A DNA stretch of 40,500 nt from Ruminiclostridium sp. (GTDB lineage Bacteria; Bacillota; Clostridia; Oscillospirales; Ruminococcaceae), in NCBI GenBank assembly GCA_017941355.1, contig JAGAWN010000186.1, positions 1 to 40,500 on the forward strand. Reading direction: 5' to 3'. This document shows positions 16,845 through 24,731 of the stretch, one piece after another (within the stretch, counting starts at the first letter, position 1; each line of letters begins with the position of its first letter). The translations under genes and the position numbers were made by a program. The notes beneath the pieces were generated by a model, which did no database searches, was not told where the DNA came from, and saw nothing but the letters and a program-made list of their open reading frames with translations.

Positions 16845-17285
16845 ATGTATTATCTGAAAACATCTGCCGCTTTTGACAGCGCACATTTCCTCGCAGGCTA
16901 CAACGGCAAATGCGCGAATATCCACGGTCACCGCTGGAAAACAGAGGTCACCGTCTGCGGCGATACTCTCGCGGAAAGCGGAGAAAAGCGCGGTATGCTG
17001 ATTGATTTCGGTGATCTCAAAAAGGCTGTCAGAGATATTGCAGACAGCTTTGACCATGCGCTGATATATGAGCGCGGAAGTCTAAGACCCGCAACCGTGG
17101 CGGCGCTGAATGACGAGAATTTCAGACTTATTGAGGTCGGGTTCAGACCTACGGCGGAGAATTTCGCGCGGCATTTCTTTGAACTGCTGCGCGGGCAGGG
17201 AATTGCGGTGTGCAGCGTGACGGTGTACGAAACGCCGGAGAACTGCGCGGTTTATGAGGAGAAAGGTAATGTTTCCGGTAGCTGA
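16845..17285 (+). CDS. queD: 6-carboxy-5,6,7,8-tetrahydropterin synthase
   Basis: Converts dihydroneopterin triphosphate to 6-carboxytetrahydropterin, the second step to the deazaguanine base of queuosine. The 146-residue protein has the zinc histidines in DSAHFL and HGHRW and the catalytic cysteine in GKCANIHGH. The ATG at 16845 has GGAGTG upstream and follows the leader terminator; an in-frame ATG at 16827 overlaps that terminator and is rejected. The 3' end overlaps queE by 17 bases. It is the first gene of queD-queE-folE-queC-queF. Confidence 0.94.
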   Translation: MYYLKTSAAFDSAHFLAGYNGKCANIHGHRWKTEVTVCGDTLAESGEKRGMLIDFGDLKKAVRDIADSFDHALIYERGSLRPATVAALNDENFRLIEVGFRPTAENFARHFFELLRGQGIAVCSVTVYETPENCAVYEEKGNVSGS

Positions 17286-17928
17286 GAGATTTACAAGTAT
17301 CAACGGGGAAAGCCGCCGCGCCGGTGAACCCGCCGTTTTCATACGTTTTCGCGGGTGCAATCTGAACTGCACATACTGCGATACAAAATGGGCGAACAGC
17401 CCGGACGCTCCCGCAGAGATGATGACTGCGGCACAGATAGCGGACTGCGCCGATGAGACGGGTATCACAAATGTCACTCTGACCGGCGGGGAGCCGCTGC
17501 TGCAGGAGGGGCTGTATGAGCTTATCTCACTGCTGATGCGGCGCGGTCACAGGGTAGAGATAGAAACGAACGGGAGCCTGCCGATAGCGGAGCTTGCAAT
17601 GAAGCCTTTCCGTCCCGTGTTCACGCTGGATTACAAACTCCCGGACAGCGGTTCGGAGAACGCTATGCTGACGGAAAACTACGAGTTCCTGCGGGAGAAC
17701 GACGCGGTGAAGTTCGTTGCAGGCAGTCCGTCCGATCTCGAAAAAGCGGCGCGGATCATCGAAGAATACGGACTTCGGGGAAAGTGCGGGGTTTACATCA
17801 GCCCTGTGTTCGGAAAGACAGATCCGGAAGAGATAGTCTCGTTTCTTATAAACAGAAAGATGAATGATGTGAGATTGCAGTTACAGCTCCACAAGTATAT
17901 CTGGGAGCCTGACAGGAGGGGAGTCTGA
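17269..17928 (+). CDS. queE: 7-carboxy-7-deazaguanine synthase (radical SAM)
   Basis: Radical SAM enzyme that contracts the ring of 6-carboxytetrahydropterin to 7-carboxy-7-deazaguanine. The iron-sulfur motif is CNLNCTYC (CX3CX2C) near residue 31, preceded by FIRFRGCN; the SAM-binding TGGEPLLQ and ETNGS segments follow. At 219 residues it matches the short QueE form. The ATG at 17269 is chosen because GAGGAGAAAGG lies just upstream. folE begins immediately after the stop. Confidence 0.94.
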   Translation: MFPVAERFTSINGESRRAGEPAVFIRFRGCNLNCTYCDTKWANSPDAPAEMMTAAQIADCADETGITNVTLTGGEPLLQEGLYELISLLMRRGHRVEIETNGSLPIAELAMKPFRPVFTLDYKLPDSGSENAMLTENYEFLRENDAVKFVAGSPSDLEKAARIIEEYGLRGKCGVYISPVFGKTDPEEIVSFLINRKMNDVRLQLQLHKYIWEPDRRGV

Positions 17929-18489
17929 ATGGACAGAGAGAAGATACAGTACCACATACGCGGGCTGCTTGAAGCTATAGGCGAGGATCCGGACAGGGAA
18001 GGGCTTGCGGAAACTCCCGGACGGGTAGCGGATATGCTTGCCGAGGTGCTGGAGGGGACTGCATATACAAACCACGATATCGCGCAGATGTTCGGCAAGA
18101 CGTTCACTGCGGAGAACGGCGGCGAGGACAGTGCGATCGTGATGAAAGACATTACCGTGTTCAGCTACTGCGAACATCACCTTGCGCTGATGTACGATAT
18201 GACGGTGAACGTGGGTTATGTGCCGCGGGGCAGAGTATTGGGACTGAGCAAGATCGCGCGTATCTGCGATATGGCGGCGAAGAGGCTGCAATTACAGGAA
18301 CGGCTCGGACACGACATCGCGGAGATAATTGCGGAAGCTGCGGGAACTCCCGATGTGGGCGTGAAGATCACCGGCTCCCACAGCTGCATGACCGCGCGGG
18401 GCATCAGAAACGCGTCGTCGCGGACGGAAACAAGAACATATCTCGGTGAGTTCCGGCAGCGGCGTGATCTGCAGGAACTTCTCGACTGA
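17929..18489 (+). CDS. folE: GTP cyclohydrolase I
   Basis: Opens GTP to dihydroneopterin triphosphate, the entry step for both folate and queuosine. The 186-residue protein has zinc ligands C81 and H84 in SYCEHH and C153 in GSHSCM, and LSKIARICDMAAKRLQ-type text of the active-site region. Its place inside the que operon suggests it is dedicated to deazaguanine supply. The usual CMxMRG reads CMTARG. It starts directly after the queE stop, with AGGAGGGG upstream. Confidence 0.95.
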   Translation: MDREKIQYHIRGLLEAIGEDPDREGLAETPGRVADMLAEVLEGTAYTNHDIAQMFGKTFTAENGGEDSAIVMKDITVFSYCEHHLALMYDMTVNVGYVPRGRVLGLSKIARICDMAAKRLQLQERLGHDIAEIIAEAAGTPDVGVKITGSHSCMTARGIRNASSRTETRTYLGEFRQRRDLQELLD

Positions 18490-18500
18490 AAGGACAGATT

Positions 18501-19187
18501 ATGAAAGCACTTGTTTTATTCAGCGGCGGCATTGACAGCTCGACTTGTCTTGCGATAGCCGTAAATAAGTACGGCGCGGAGAATGTCATCGCGCTTTCGG
18601 TAAGCTACGGGCAGAAGCATGACAAGGAACTGCGGTCGGCGGAGGCTGTGGCTGCTCATTACGGAGTTGCGCTGAAAAGGCTCGATCTCGCGGCGGTATT
18701 TGCGGATTCCGACTGTTCGCTGCTGTCCGGTTCCGATGCCGGGATCCCGAAAGAGAGCTACGCGGAGCAGCTTTCGGTATCGGGCGGGAAACCGGTTTCC
18801 ACCTACGTTCCGTTCCGCAACGGGCTGTTCCTGTCCTGCGCGGCGAGCGTGGCGATAGCAAACGGCTGCGGGGTGATATATTACGGTGCGCACAGCGACG
18901 ACGCTGCGGGAAACGCGTACCCGGACTGCTCCGAGGAATTCAACAGCGCGATCGGCAGCGCGATATATCTCGGCAGCGGCGGGCAGGTGAAAGTCGAAGC
19001 GCCGTTTGTGGGACTGAAAAAGGCTGACGTTGTGCGCAAAGGCACGGAACTTGGAGTGCCGTATGGGCTTACATGGAGCTGCTATGAGGGCGGAGAGCGT
19101 CCGTGCGGGAAGTGTGGGACGTGCCGTGACAGGATAGCGGCGTTTGAAGCAAACGGACTTACGGATCCGCTGATGAAAGGAGACTGA
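18501..19187 (+). CDS. queC: 7-cyano-7-deazaguanine synthase
   Basis: ATP-dependent conversion of 7-carboxy-7-deazaguanine and ammonia to preQ0. The 228-residue protein has the PP-loop SGGIDS (residues 8-13) and a four-cysteine zinc site at C194, C202, C205 and C208. [16 protein letters not shown] is the family's substrate loop. It follows folE by 11 bases with its own AAGGA and precedes queF by one base. Confidence 0.96.
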   Translation: MKALVLFSGGIDSSTCLAIAVNKYGAENVIALSVSYGQKHDKELRSAEAVAAHYGVALKRLDLAAVFADSDCSLLSGSDAGIPKESYAEQLSVSGGKPVSTYVPFRNGLFLSCAASVAIANGCGVIYYGAHSDDAAGNAYPDCSEEFNSAIGSAIYLGSGGQVKVEAPFVGLKKADVVRKGTELGVPYGLTWSCYEGGERPCGKCGTCRDRIAAFEANGLTDPLMKGD

Positions 19188-19188
19188 A

Positions 19189-19686
19189 ATGACCGGAAGA
19201 AACGAGAACGAAAAGGGAAGCATCACTCTGCTCGGCAGCAGCAGGACAAGCTACTCGCATGATTACTCGCCGGAGGTGCTTGAGACTTTTCCGAACAAGC
19301 ACCCGGACAGGGATTATTTTGTGAAGTTCAACTGTCCGGAGTTCACAAGTCTCTGCCCGATCACGGGGCAGCCGGATTTCGCGTCGATCTACATTTCGTA
19401 TGTTCCCGATGTGAAAATGGTAGAGAGCAAGTCGCTGAAACTCTACCTGTTCAGCTTCCGCGATCACGGGGATTTCCACGAGGACTGCGTGAATATAATT
19501 ATGAATGATCTCATAAAGCTTATGGATCCCAGGTATATCGAGGTGTGGGGAAAGTTTTTGCCGCGCGGCGGTATTTCCATTGACCCCTACTGCAATTACG
19601 GCAGGAAAGGGACTAAGTGGGAAGATGTCGCATGGGACAGACTCTCGCACCATGACCTGTACCCCGAGGCGGTCAATAATCGGTAG
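19189..19686 (+). CDS. queF: NADPH-dependent 7-cyano-7-deazaguanine reductase
   Basis: Reduces preQ0 to preQ1, the base inserted into tRNA. The 165-residue protein is the short unimodular QueF. C56 in [14 protein letters not shown] forms the thioimide and D63 is the proton donor; the NADPH segment [13 protein letters not shown] follows. It is the last gene of the operon and is followed by a strong terminator. Confidence 0.96.
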   Translation: MTGRNENEKGSITLLGSSRTSYSHDYSPEVLETFPNKHPDRDYFVKFNCPEFTSLCPITGQPDFASIYISYVPDVKMVESKSLKLYLFSFRDHGDFHEDCVNIIMNDLIKLMDPRYIEVWGKFLPRGGISIDPYCNYGRKGTKWEDVAWDRLSHHDLYPEAVNNR

Positions 19687-19740
19687 TGGTTTTCAGAGAA
19701 GGGGACTGCTCGCCGCCTGTCGTACATCTGCGAAAAACGA

Positions 19741-19771
19741 AAAGACCTGTTTACCGACAGGTCTTTTCTGT
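19741..19771 (+). terminator. Terminator of the queuosine operon
   Basis: AAAGACCTGT (19741-19750) pairs with ACAGGTCTTT (19757-19766) and runs into TTCTGTT. A perfect 10-bp stem with a 6-base loop. Confidence 0.9.
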
Positions 19772-19795
19772 TGTATTATGTTTTCCCGCCGGAGG

Positions 19796-19825
19796 GGAAT
19801 GTCCCGGAATGTCCTTGAATGTCCT
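19796..19825 (+). repeat. Three direct 10-bp repeats upstream of the phage-type gene
   Basis: GGAATGTCCC, GGAATGTCCT and TGAATGTCCT follow one another with exact 10-bp periodicity, one helical turn. They end where the -35 box of a TATAAA promoter (19849-19854) would begin. The arrangement suggests a regulator array acting on the gene at 19912. Confidence 0.6.
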
Positions 19826-19911
19826 GAGGATATGTGATAACATGATAGTATAAATATATGGAGACACGCAGTGAAAGACTGCGGGTATGCTTTTTAAGGA
19901 GGAACTTTTTT

Positions 19912-20592
19912 ATGCGTGAAAACAAAGCTTTTCTGATGTTCTATGACTACATCGACCAGTTCGATCTGCTTTCCGACGAGCAGCTTGGAAAGCTTATCCG
20001 TATGATAATGGACAGGGTGAACGGCAGGGGAGCGGCTGCCGACTGCGGGGATCCCGCTGTGAGAATTATGTTCTCGATCATGTCCTCGACTATCGAAAAG
20101 GGGAATGAGCGGTACGAGGAGGAACGGCGCAGAAGATCGGAGGCTGCAAAAGAAAGAGAGAGGCAGAAGAAAGCACAGTCTGCCACAGCGAACCACGGGA
20201 CTGCACAAGACTCTGCAATAAAAGAAGAAGAAAAAGCAGAAGCGAAAGAAAAAGTGAAAGAAAAAGCGAAAGCGAAAGAAAAAGCCGCTCCCGCGGGCGG
20301 CTCTCTCTCTGACACACATAAAAACGTATTTGTTCCGCCTACGGAAAGCGAAGTCCTTACTTACTGCTATGAACGCAAGAGCATGATAGACCCGAAGAAG
20401 TTTATCAGCTACTACAACGCTAACGGCTGGCGGATAGGGAACAATCAGATGACTGACTGGAGGGCTGCCGTTCAGCTGTGGGAGAGCAGAGAACTGAATC
20501 AGCCCGCTCCCGCAAGGGAACGAGCCGATACAAGCTACGATATGTCGGAGATCGAGCGCAACTCTATGCGCAAATACGCGAAACTGCGTTAG
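19912..20592 (+). CDS. Phage-type replisome organiser-like protein (DUF6291-like)
   Basis: A 226-residue protein with an N-terminal module (ENKAFLMFYDYIDQFDLLSDEQLGKLIRMI) seen in phage and mobile-element replication proteins, then a very basic and acidic helix of repeated EKAKAKEK-type blocks. The C-terminal motif, ISYYNANGWRIG then MTDWRAAVQLWE, is of the kind found at the end of phage DnaD-like replication proteins. The ATG at 19912 follows AAGGAGG. No other phage gene is nearby, so it is an orphan, perhaps domesticated or a remnant. The last four bases overlap the convergent superoxide reductase gene. The family name is from memory. Confidence 0.72.
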   Translation: MRENKAFLMFYDYIDQFDLLSDEQLGKLIRMIMDRVNGRGAAADCGDPAVRIMFSIMSSTIEKGNERYEEERRRRSEAAKERERQKKAQSATANHGTAQDSAIKEEEKAEAKEKVKEKAKAKEKAAPAGGSLSDTHKNVFVPPTESEVLTYCYERKSMIDPKKFISYYNANGWRIGNNQMTDWRAAVQLWESRELNQPAPARERADTSYDMSEIERNSMRKYAKLR

Positions 20593-20969
20593 ATCTCGGC
20601 TTTCCACAGACCGTGGAGATTGCAGTAAGCGTAGGCTGCAACCGCCTTGTCGTCCGCTGTCAGAGCGAACTCCGCGTAAGGCTTGTCTGCCGCTGTCAGG
20701 ACTTTGCGCTGCATACCACGGGTGGTTTCGAGACATACCCAGTTGATGAGGTGCGCGTCTGTCATGGGGTGTTCGACTGTGCCGACAGCCACCTTTACTA
20801 TGCTGCCGTCAACGGTCACTGCGGGAACGTGCTTTTCTTTCGCAGCGTCAACGGTGTTTGCGGTAACCTCCTCCATTGCTTCTCCGCAGCACTTGATAGG
20901 GCAGGCTTTCTTGTCGATAGCGGCAACGAACTGTCCGCAGGCTTTGCACTTGTAGAACTTAGGTGTCAT
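20589..20969 (-). CDS. dfx: Superoxide reductase (2Fe-type desulfoferrodoxin)
   Basis: Reduces superoxide to hydrogen peroxide without making oxygen, in the cytoplasm of anaerobes. The N-terminal desulforedoxin domain has C8, C11, C27 and C28 for the Fe(Cys)4 centre. The catalytic domain has H47 in EKHVP, H67 and H73 in EHPMTDAH, and C116 and H119 in CNLHGLW for the Fe(His)4Cys site. The lysine next to H47 is the conserved catalytic residue. The 126-residue length is standard. AATGGAGG precedes the ATG. It lies beside a flavodiiron protein with a rubredoxin domain, a likely electron-chain partner. Confidence 0.95.
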   Translation of the reverse strand: MTPKFYKCKACGQFVAAIDKKACPIKCCGEAMEEVTANTVDAAKEKHVPAVTVDGSIVKVAVGTVEHPMTDAHLINWVCLETTRGMQRKVLTAADKPYAEFALTADDKAVAAYAYCNLHGLWKAEI

Positions 20970-21001
20970 AACGGTTCCTCCATTTGTTTTGATAGTATAT
21001 G

Positions 21002-21160
21002 TATTTTAAGTTTCCCCAAAAATTGAACGTAAAACTCGACTAAACGCCTTAAACACGCTATTTGTAAGCGCTGACAAATTGAAAATCCCATTTATTTTGA
21101 AAGCCGCATGAATAAACGCTTTTAGAGCTGTTGCGGGAAATTTTGGGGAAACTTAAAATA
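21002..21160. repeat. Inverted-repeat element, MITE-like, flanked by TA
   Basis: The 20 bases at 21002-21021 (TATTTTAAGTTTCCCCAAAA) occur as an exact reverse complement at 21141-21160. The 119 bases between have no gene. If the outer TA is a target duplication, the termini are TTTTAAG...CTTAAAA, as in Tc1/mariner-like miniature elements. It fills the gap between the superoxide reductase and flavodiiron genes. Confidence 0.6.
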
Positions 21161-21204
21161 TGTATTCTCCCGCCCGTGTGAAGCGGGAAAAGCCCGGTTT
21201 TTAC

Positions 21205-23040
21205 TCACGGCAGCGGTTCAAAATCCCCCGCGCCGTGACCGCACAGCGGACACTCGAAGTCCGGCGGCAGGGTCTCGCCCTCGTAGATGTAGCCGCAGAC
21301 GGTGCAGATGTAGCCCTTTTTCTTCGTGGGAGCGGGCTTCGGCTTGATGTGCTTCTGGTAGATGTCGTAGGTCACGGATTCGCCGTCACCTATCACCCGC
21401 GCTTCCGTCACTTCGGCGGTGAACAGCGTGTGAGTGCCGTAGTCCTGCGAAGCTATGACCTTGCCGGAGATGTAGGCGTTCACGTTTGAGGTGATATAGA
21501 CGATGCCGTTTTCGCTGCGCGCGAACTCTATCGGGGTATCGGCAAGCTTGTCCTTGTCGCGGCCGCTTACGAACCCGAACTCCTTGTATGTCTCGAAGGG
21601 AGCCTTGTCGGTGAGGACGGAGATGTTGAACCTGCCGGTGGACATTATCATGTCGTGGGTGAGGTTTTTCTTGTTCACAGCCACGGTTATGCGGCGCGGC
21701 TCGTCGGTGAGCAGCTGGGCGGTGTTGATGATGCAGCCGTTGTCCTTGCCGTTCTCGTTTGCGCTGAGGACGTACAGACCGTAGCTTATCTTGAACAGCG
21801 CCTTGACATCTACCGCGCTGTCGGCGTTCACGGGAACAGGCTTCACGAAGTCGGCGGCAATGCGCTCAACAAGCGCGTCAAGCTGCGGTTCGTTCTCCGG
21901 CTTCATGGCGGACTTGATTGTGAGCTGTTCGTCAAGCACGGTGATGCCCTTGCAGGGTTCGAGCATTGCTCGGATAAGCTTTCCGGCTGCGGGTGCCCAC
22001 GAACCGTTCTCGATGATACCGACGGTGCGGTTGGTGAGCGCGTGAGCAGTTATGTCATGCAGCAGCTCCTCCATTTTGATGAAGATGCCGTTGTTGTATG
22101 TCGTTGTGGCGAAGATGATGTGGCTATAGCGGAAAGCCTCGGCTACCGCGTAGGAGGTATGGGTCATGGAAGCGTCGATCATCTTCACGGGTATGCCTTT
22201 TTCGCGCAGCTTAACGGCGCAGAGTTCCGCGGCGGACTGGGTGTTGCCATAGACCGATGTGTATGCGAGAAGAACGCCCTTCTCCTCGGGTTCGTACTTG
22301 CTCCAGAGGTCGTATTTGGCGATGATGCTGTCGATCTCGTGTCTCCACACAAAGCCGTGGAGCGGGCAGATATAGGCGATATCAAGTCCGGCAGCCTTTT
22401 TGAGCACTGCCTGCACCTGTGAGCCGTACTTGCCGACGATGTTGCAGTAGTAACGGCGGGCTTCGTCGAGATAGTCGCGCTCGAAGTTCACCTCGTCCGC
22501 GAATACCGCGCCGTCGAGTGCGCCGAAAGTGCCGAACGCGTCCGCCGTGAACAGTACCTTGTCTGCCGCGTCGTATGTCATTATGACTTCCGGCCAGTGT
22601 ACCATAGGCGCAGCGACGAACGAGAGGGTATGTCTGCCGGTTTCGAGGGTATCGCCCTCTTTCACGGTCTGAACGCGCTCTGCCGGCAGCGGGTACATGA
22701 ACTGTGAGATCATGGTATTGGCTTTCGCGCTGGTTATGACTTTAGCTTCCGGGAACATTGCGAGGACGACTCCGAGCGTTGCGGAATGGTCGGGTTCCAT
22801 GTGCTGAACGATGATGTAGTCGAGCTTGCGTCCACCGAGCGCATAGCGCAGGTTATCGAGGAACTGGTCGCATATCGCCTTATCAACCGTGTCGAACAGC
22901 ACGGTCTTGTCGTCTTTCAGCAGGTAGGAGTTGTAGGAAACGCCCTCCGGGACGGGATAGACCGCTTCAAACAGCGAGAGTTTGCGGTCGCTGCCGCCGA
23001 GAAACGTGAGATCGTCGGTTATCTTTCGTGTGCAGTGCAT
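21205..23040 (-). CDS. Flavodiiron protein fused to flavin reductase and rubredoxin domains
   Basis: A 611-residue oxygen (and possibly NO) reductase. The metallo-beta-lactamase diiron domain (1-250) has H80, E82, D84 and H85 in the HMEPDH motif, then H148, D167 and H228. The flavodoxin domain (255-400) has the FMN loop TSVYGNT. A flavin-reductase-like domain follows (about 425-565, with STGRFNISVLT). The C-terminal rubredoxin has CTVCGYIYEG and CPLCG. This packs the electron chain into one polypeptide. The ATG at 23040 has AAAGGAG upstream; the longer frame to 23097 is not supported. No clear promoter was found. Confidence 0.93.
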   Translation of the reverse strand: MHCTRKITDDLTFLGGSDRKLSLFEAVYPVPEGVSYNSYLLKDDKTVLFDTVDKAICDQFLDNLRYALGGRKLDYIIVQHMEPDHSATLGVVLAMFPEAKVITSAKANTMISQFMYPLPAERVQTVKEGDTLETGRHTLSFVAAPMVHWPEVIMTYDAADKVLFTADAFGTFGALDGAVFADEVNFERDYLDEARRYYCNIVGKYGSQVQAVLKKAAGLDIAYICPLHGFVWRHEIDSIIAKYDLWSKYEPEEKGVLLAYTSVYGNTQSAAELCAVKLREKGIPVKMIDASMTHTSYAVAEAFRYSHIIFATTTYNNGIFIKMEELLHDITAHALTNRTVGIIENGSWAPAAGKLIRAMLEPCKGITVLDEQLTIKSAMKPENEPQLDALVERIAADFVKPVPVNADSAVDVKALFKISYGLYVLSANENGKDNGCIINTAQLLTDEPRRITVAVNKKNLTHDMIMSTGRFNISVLTDKAPFETYKEFGFVSGRDKDKLADTPIEFARSENGIVYITSNVNAYISGKVIASQDYGTHTLFTAEVTEARVIGDGESVTYDIYQKHIKPKPAPTKKKGYICTVCGYIYEGETLPPDFECPLCGHGAGDFEPLP

Positions 23041-23099
23041 GGGGTGGCTCCTTTCTTTGCCGCAGCAGCGGCGGGGGATTGTTTTGTGCGGTAACAAAT

Positions 23100-23620
23100 A
23101 ACGCAGTTTTGTTTCTGTTTCGCACGCGGCGGGTGCAGTGCCTTTTTCGCCGTTCTCTGCCGGCGTTGCGACTTACTTTCTGCCCGAGCGGCAGAAAGTA
23201 AGCAAAGAACGCGTGTCGCGCTCGTCGAAGCAGCTTGCGGGTATCGCGGACGGCTTTTAATGCTGTCGTGTAAACTCGGTGTATTCTGCGATTAGCAGAT
23301 TTTGGCGCAGGCAAGCTCTTCTCCATTCGCGCGACGGAAGTTGTGCAGATTCGTTCCCGCAGATGTGTCGCCGCGCACCCTGCCATTGGAACATTCTGCC
23401 CCTCGAAACGTGCGGATTGGCAGGCACACAGAGTACCGGTTACCCTCCATAGCGGTGCTGCGCCTCCGGCGGGTATCGCACAGGGGGCATTACGATTACA
23501 GCGCGGATTTGTGGGCGGGTGCGGTTCCCGCATACGTTAGCTTTGGGTTCGGACTAAGGGACAAGCACCGTTCCCGTTTCGTTAGCTTTGGGGCGCTGCT
23601 GAGTTCGTAGGTTTTGGGCT
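23100..23620. other. Non-coding GC-rich stretch with a perfect hairpin
   Basis: No credible gene is found in about 740 bases between the flavodiiron start and the next coding region. At 23172-23202 a 13-bp perfect stem, CTTACTTTCTGCC with GGCAGAAAGTAAG and a loop of five, is followed by AGCAAAG. The open frames on both strands are arginine-rich, lack ribosome binding sites and are judged spurious. It may be a dispersed structured repeat or an untranslated RNA. Confidence 0.5.
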
Positions 23621-23678
23621 TTTGGGGGATTTTATGAGGCTTTTCAATACGCAGGATTCAGCGTTTATGCCGCGAAAG

Positions 23679-23758
23679 CCTATTGACAATGAGTTTGAGT
23701 GTGGTAGGCTGCCCGTGCTGCCGGACTACCGCGCTCATCGAGGCTCATTGTCAATAGG
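23679..23758. repeat. 80-bp long imperfect hairpin with 15-bp perfect outer arms
   Basis: CCTATTGACAATGAG (23679-23693) is exactly reverse-complementary to 23744-23758. Inner segments (TGAG-TGGTAG and CTACCGC-CTCA) continue the stem imperfectly. Each arm carries TTGACA facing inward. It lies downstream of the small membrane protein gene. Confidence 0.75.
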
Positions 23759-23781
23759 ATCGTGGAATAAATGCGGTCATA

Positions 23782-24048
23782 TCACCGCAGATCCTTATAT
23801 TGGTTTAAAGCCTCAATAAGCTGTGCAAGCAGCATATTTGTTTCATTCTGACTTTCGTTCAGTTTATCAATGCCTGCTAAAATGTTGCCGAGGGCAACAA
23901 GTACCGCCAGAACAGTTATTCCGATCAATGCACCCGCGATCAATCCGGCTAACTGATTTTCTGATATACTCAGACCTGCGTACGATAAACCTAAAAAGCA
24001 TAGAAAACCTGTTATGACAAGGACTGTTTGTATTTGTTTGTTATTCAT
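23782..24048 (-). CDS. Small membrane protein, function unknown
   Basis: An 88-residue protein with two hydrophobic segments (about 8-28, VLVITGFLCFLGLSYAGL; and 33-57, LAGLIAGALIGITVLAVLVAL) and a polar C-terminal tail with an ESQNETNMLLAQLIEAL helix. It starts 41 bases after the upp stop on the same strand and could be cotranscribed. A possible site, GGAGA, lies about 13 bases upstream of the ATG, longer than usual. I do not recognise the family. Its base composition is more AT-rich than its neighbours. Confidence 0.65.
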   Translation of the reverse strand: MNNKQIQTVLVITGFLCFLGLSYAGLSISENQLAGLIAGALIGITVLAVLVALGNILAGIDKLNESQNETNMLLAQLIEALNQYKDLR

Positions 24049-24089
24049 AGAATTATACAGTTCTCCGGTTACAGATGTTTATATGCCGA

Positions 24090-24731
24090 TTATTTCGTCC
24101 CGAAAATGCGGTCGCCGCCGTCGCCTATGCCGGGGACGATGTACTGATCGTCGTTCAGGTGATCGTCGAGCGCGCCGCAGAAGATGTCGATATCCGGGTG
24201 CTTTGACTGCACATACTCAACGCCCTCGGGGCAGGTCACTACCGAAATCACCTTGACCGCTTTCGCGCCCGCGTCCTTAACAACGTCTATCGCCTTTACA
24301 GCAGTCTTTCCGGAACCTATCATAAGGTCGAGGATTATCACCTCGCGCTCCTCGATGTCAAACGGGAGCTTGCAGTAATATACCTGCAATCCGTCCGGCA
24401 TGGTTTCGGAACGGCAGATTCCGATATGTCCCACTTTCGCTGCCGGTACGAGCGCAGTCGCGCCGTCCACCATTCCGAGTCCCGCGCGAAGTACGGGAAC
24501 AAACGCCACCTTGCGCCCGGAGATAACGTTCGAGTTCGCAATAGCTATCGGTGTCTGCACCTTTATCTGCTTGAGCGGCAGGTCGCGCGTAGCTTCGTAG
24601 GTCATGAACATCGTGACTTCCTCAACAAGCTCGCGGAACTCCTTAGAGCCGGTGTTCTTGTCGCGGAGAAGAGTTATTTTGTGCTGCAAAAGCGGGTGAT
24701 CCAGAATGTGAAGTTTTTCGTTATTGTACAT
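24090..24731 (-). CDS. upp: Uracil phosphoribosyltransferase
   Basis: Salvages uracil with PRPP to UMP. The 213-residue protein has the family N-terminus (LDHPLLQHKITLLRDKNT), PVLRAGLGMVDG, and the C-terminal PGIGDGGDRIFGTK uracil-binding segment. The PRPP loop is unusual: it reads ILDLMIGSGKT (D135 to T143) where most family members have DPMLATGGS. GGAGG precedes the ATG. The 5' end overlaps rpiB by 11 bases, so the two are cotranscribed. Confidence 0.93.
   Translation of the reverse strand: MYNNEKLHILDHPLLQHKITLLRDKNTGSKEFRELVEEVTMFMTYEATRDLPLKQIKVQTPIAIANSNVISGRKVAFVPVLRAGLGMVDGATALVPAAKVGHIGICRSETMPDGLQVYYCKLPFDIEEREVIILDLMIGSGKTAVKAIDVVKDAGAKAVKVISVVTCPEGVEYVQSKHPDIDIFCGALDDHLNDDQYIVPGIGDGGDRIFGTK

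Noticed and set aside
20219-20285. Repeated GAAAGAAAAAG-type units, considered as a tandem DNA repeat
   Set aside because: They encode the lysine/glutamate helix of the phage-type protein in frame; explained by the protein sequence.
22967-23610. Overlapping arginine-rich frames on both strands
   Set aside because: No ribosome binding site, low-complexity composition and overlap with a perfect hairpin; treated as non-coding.
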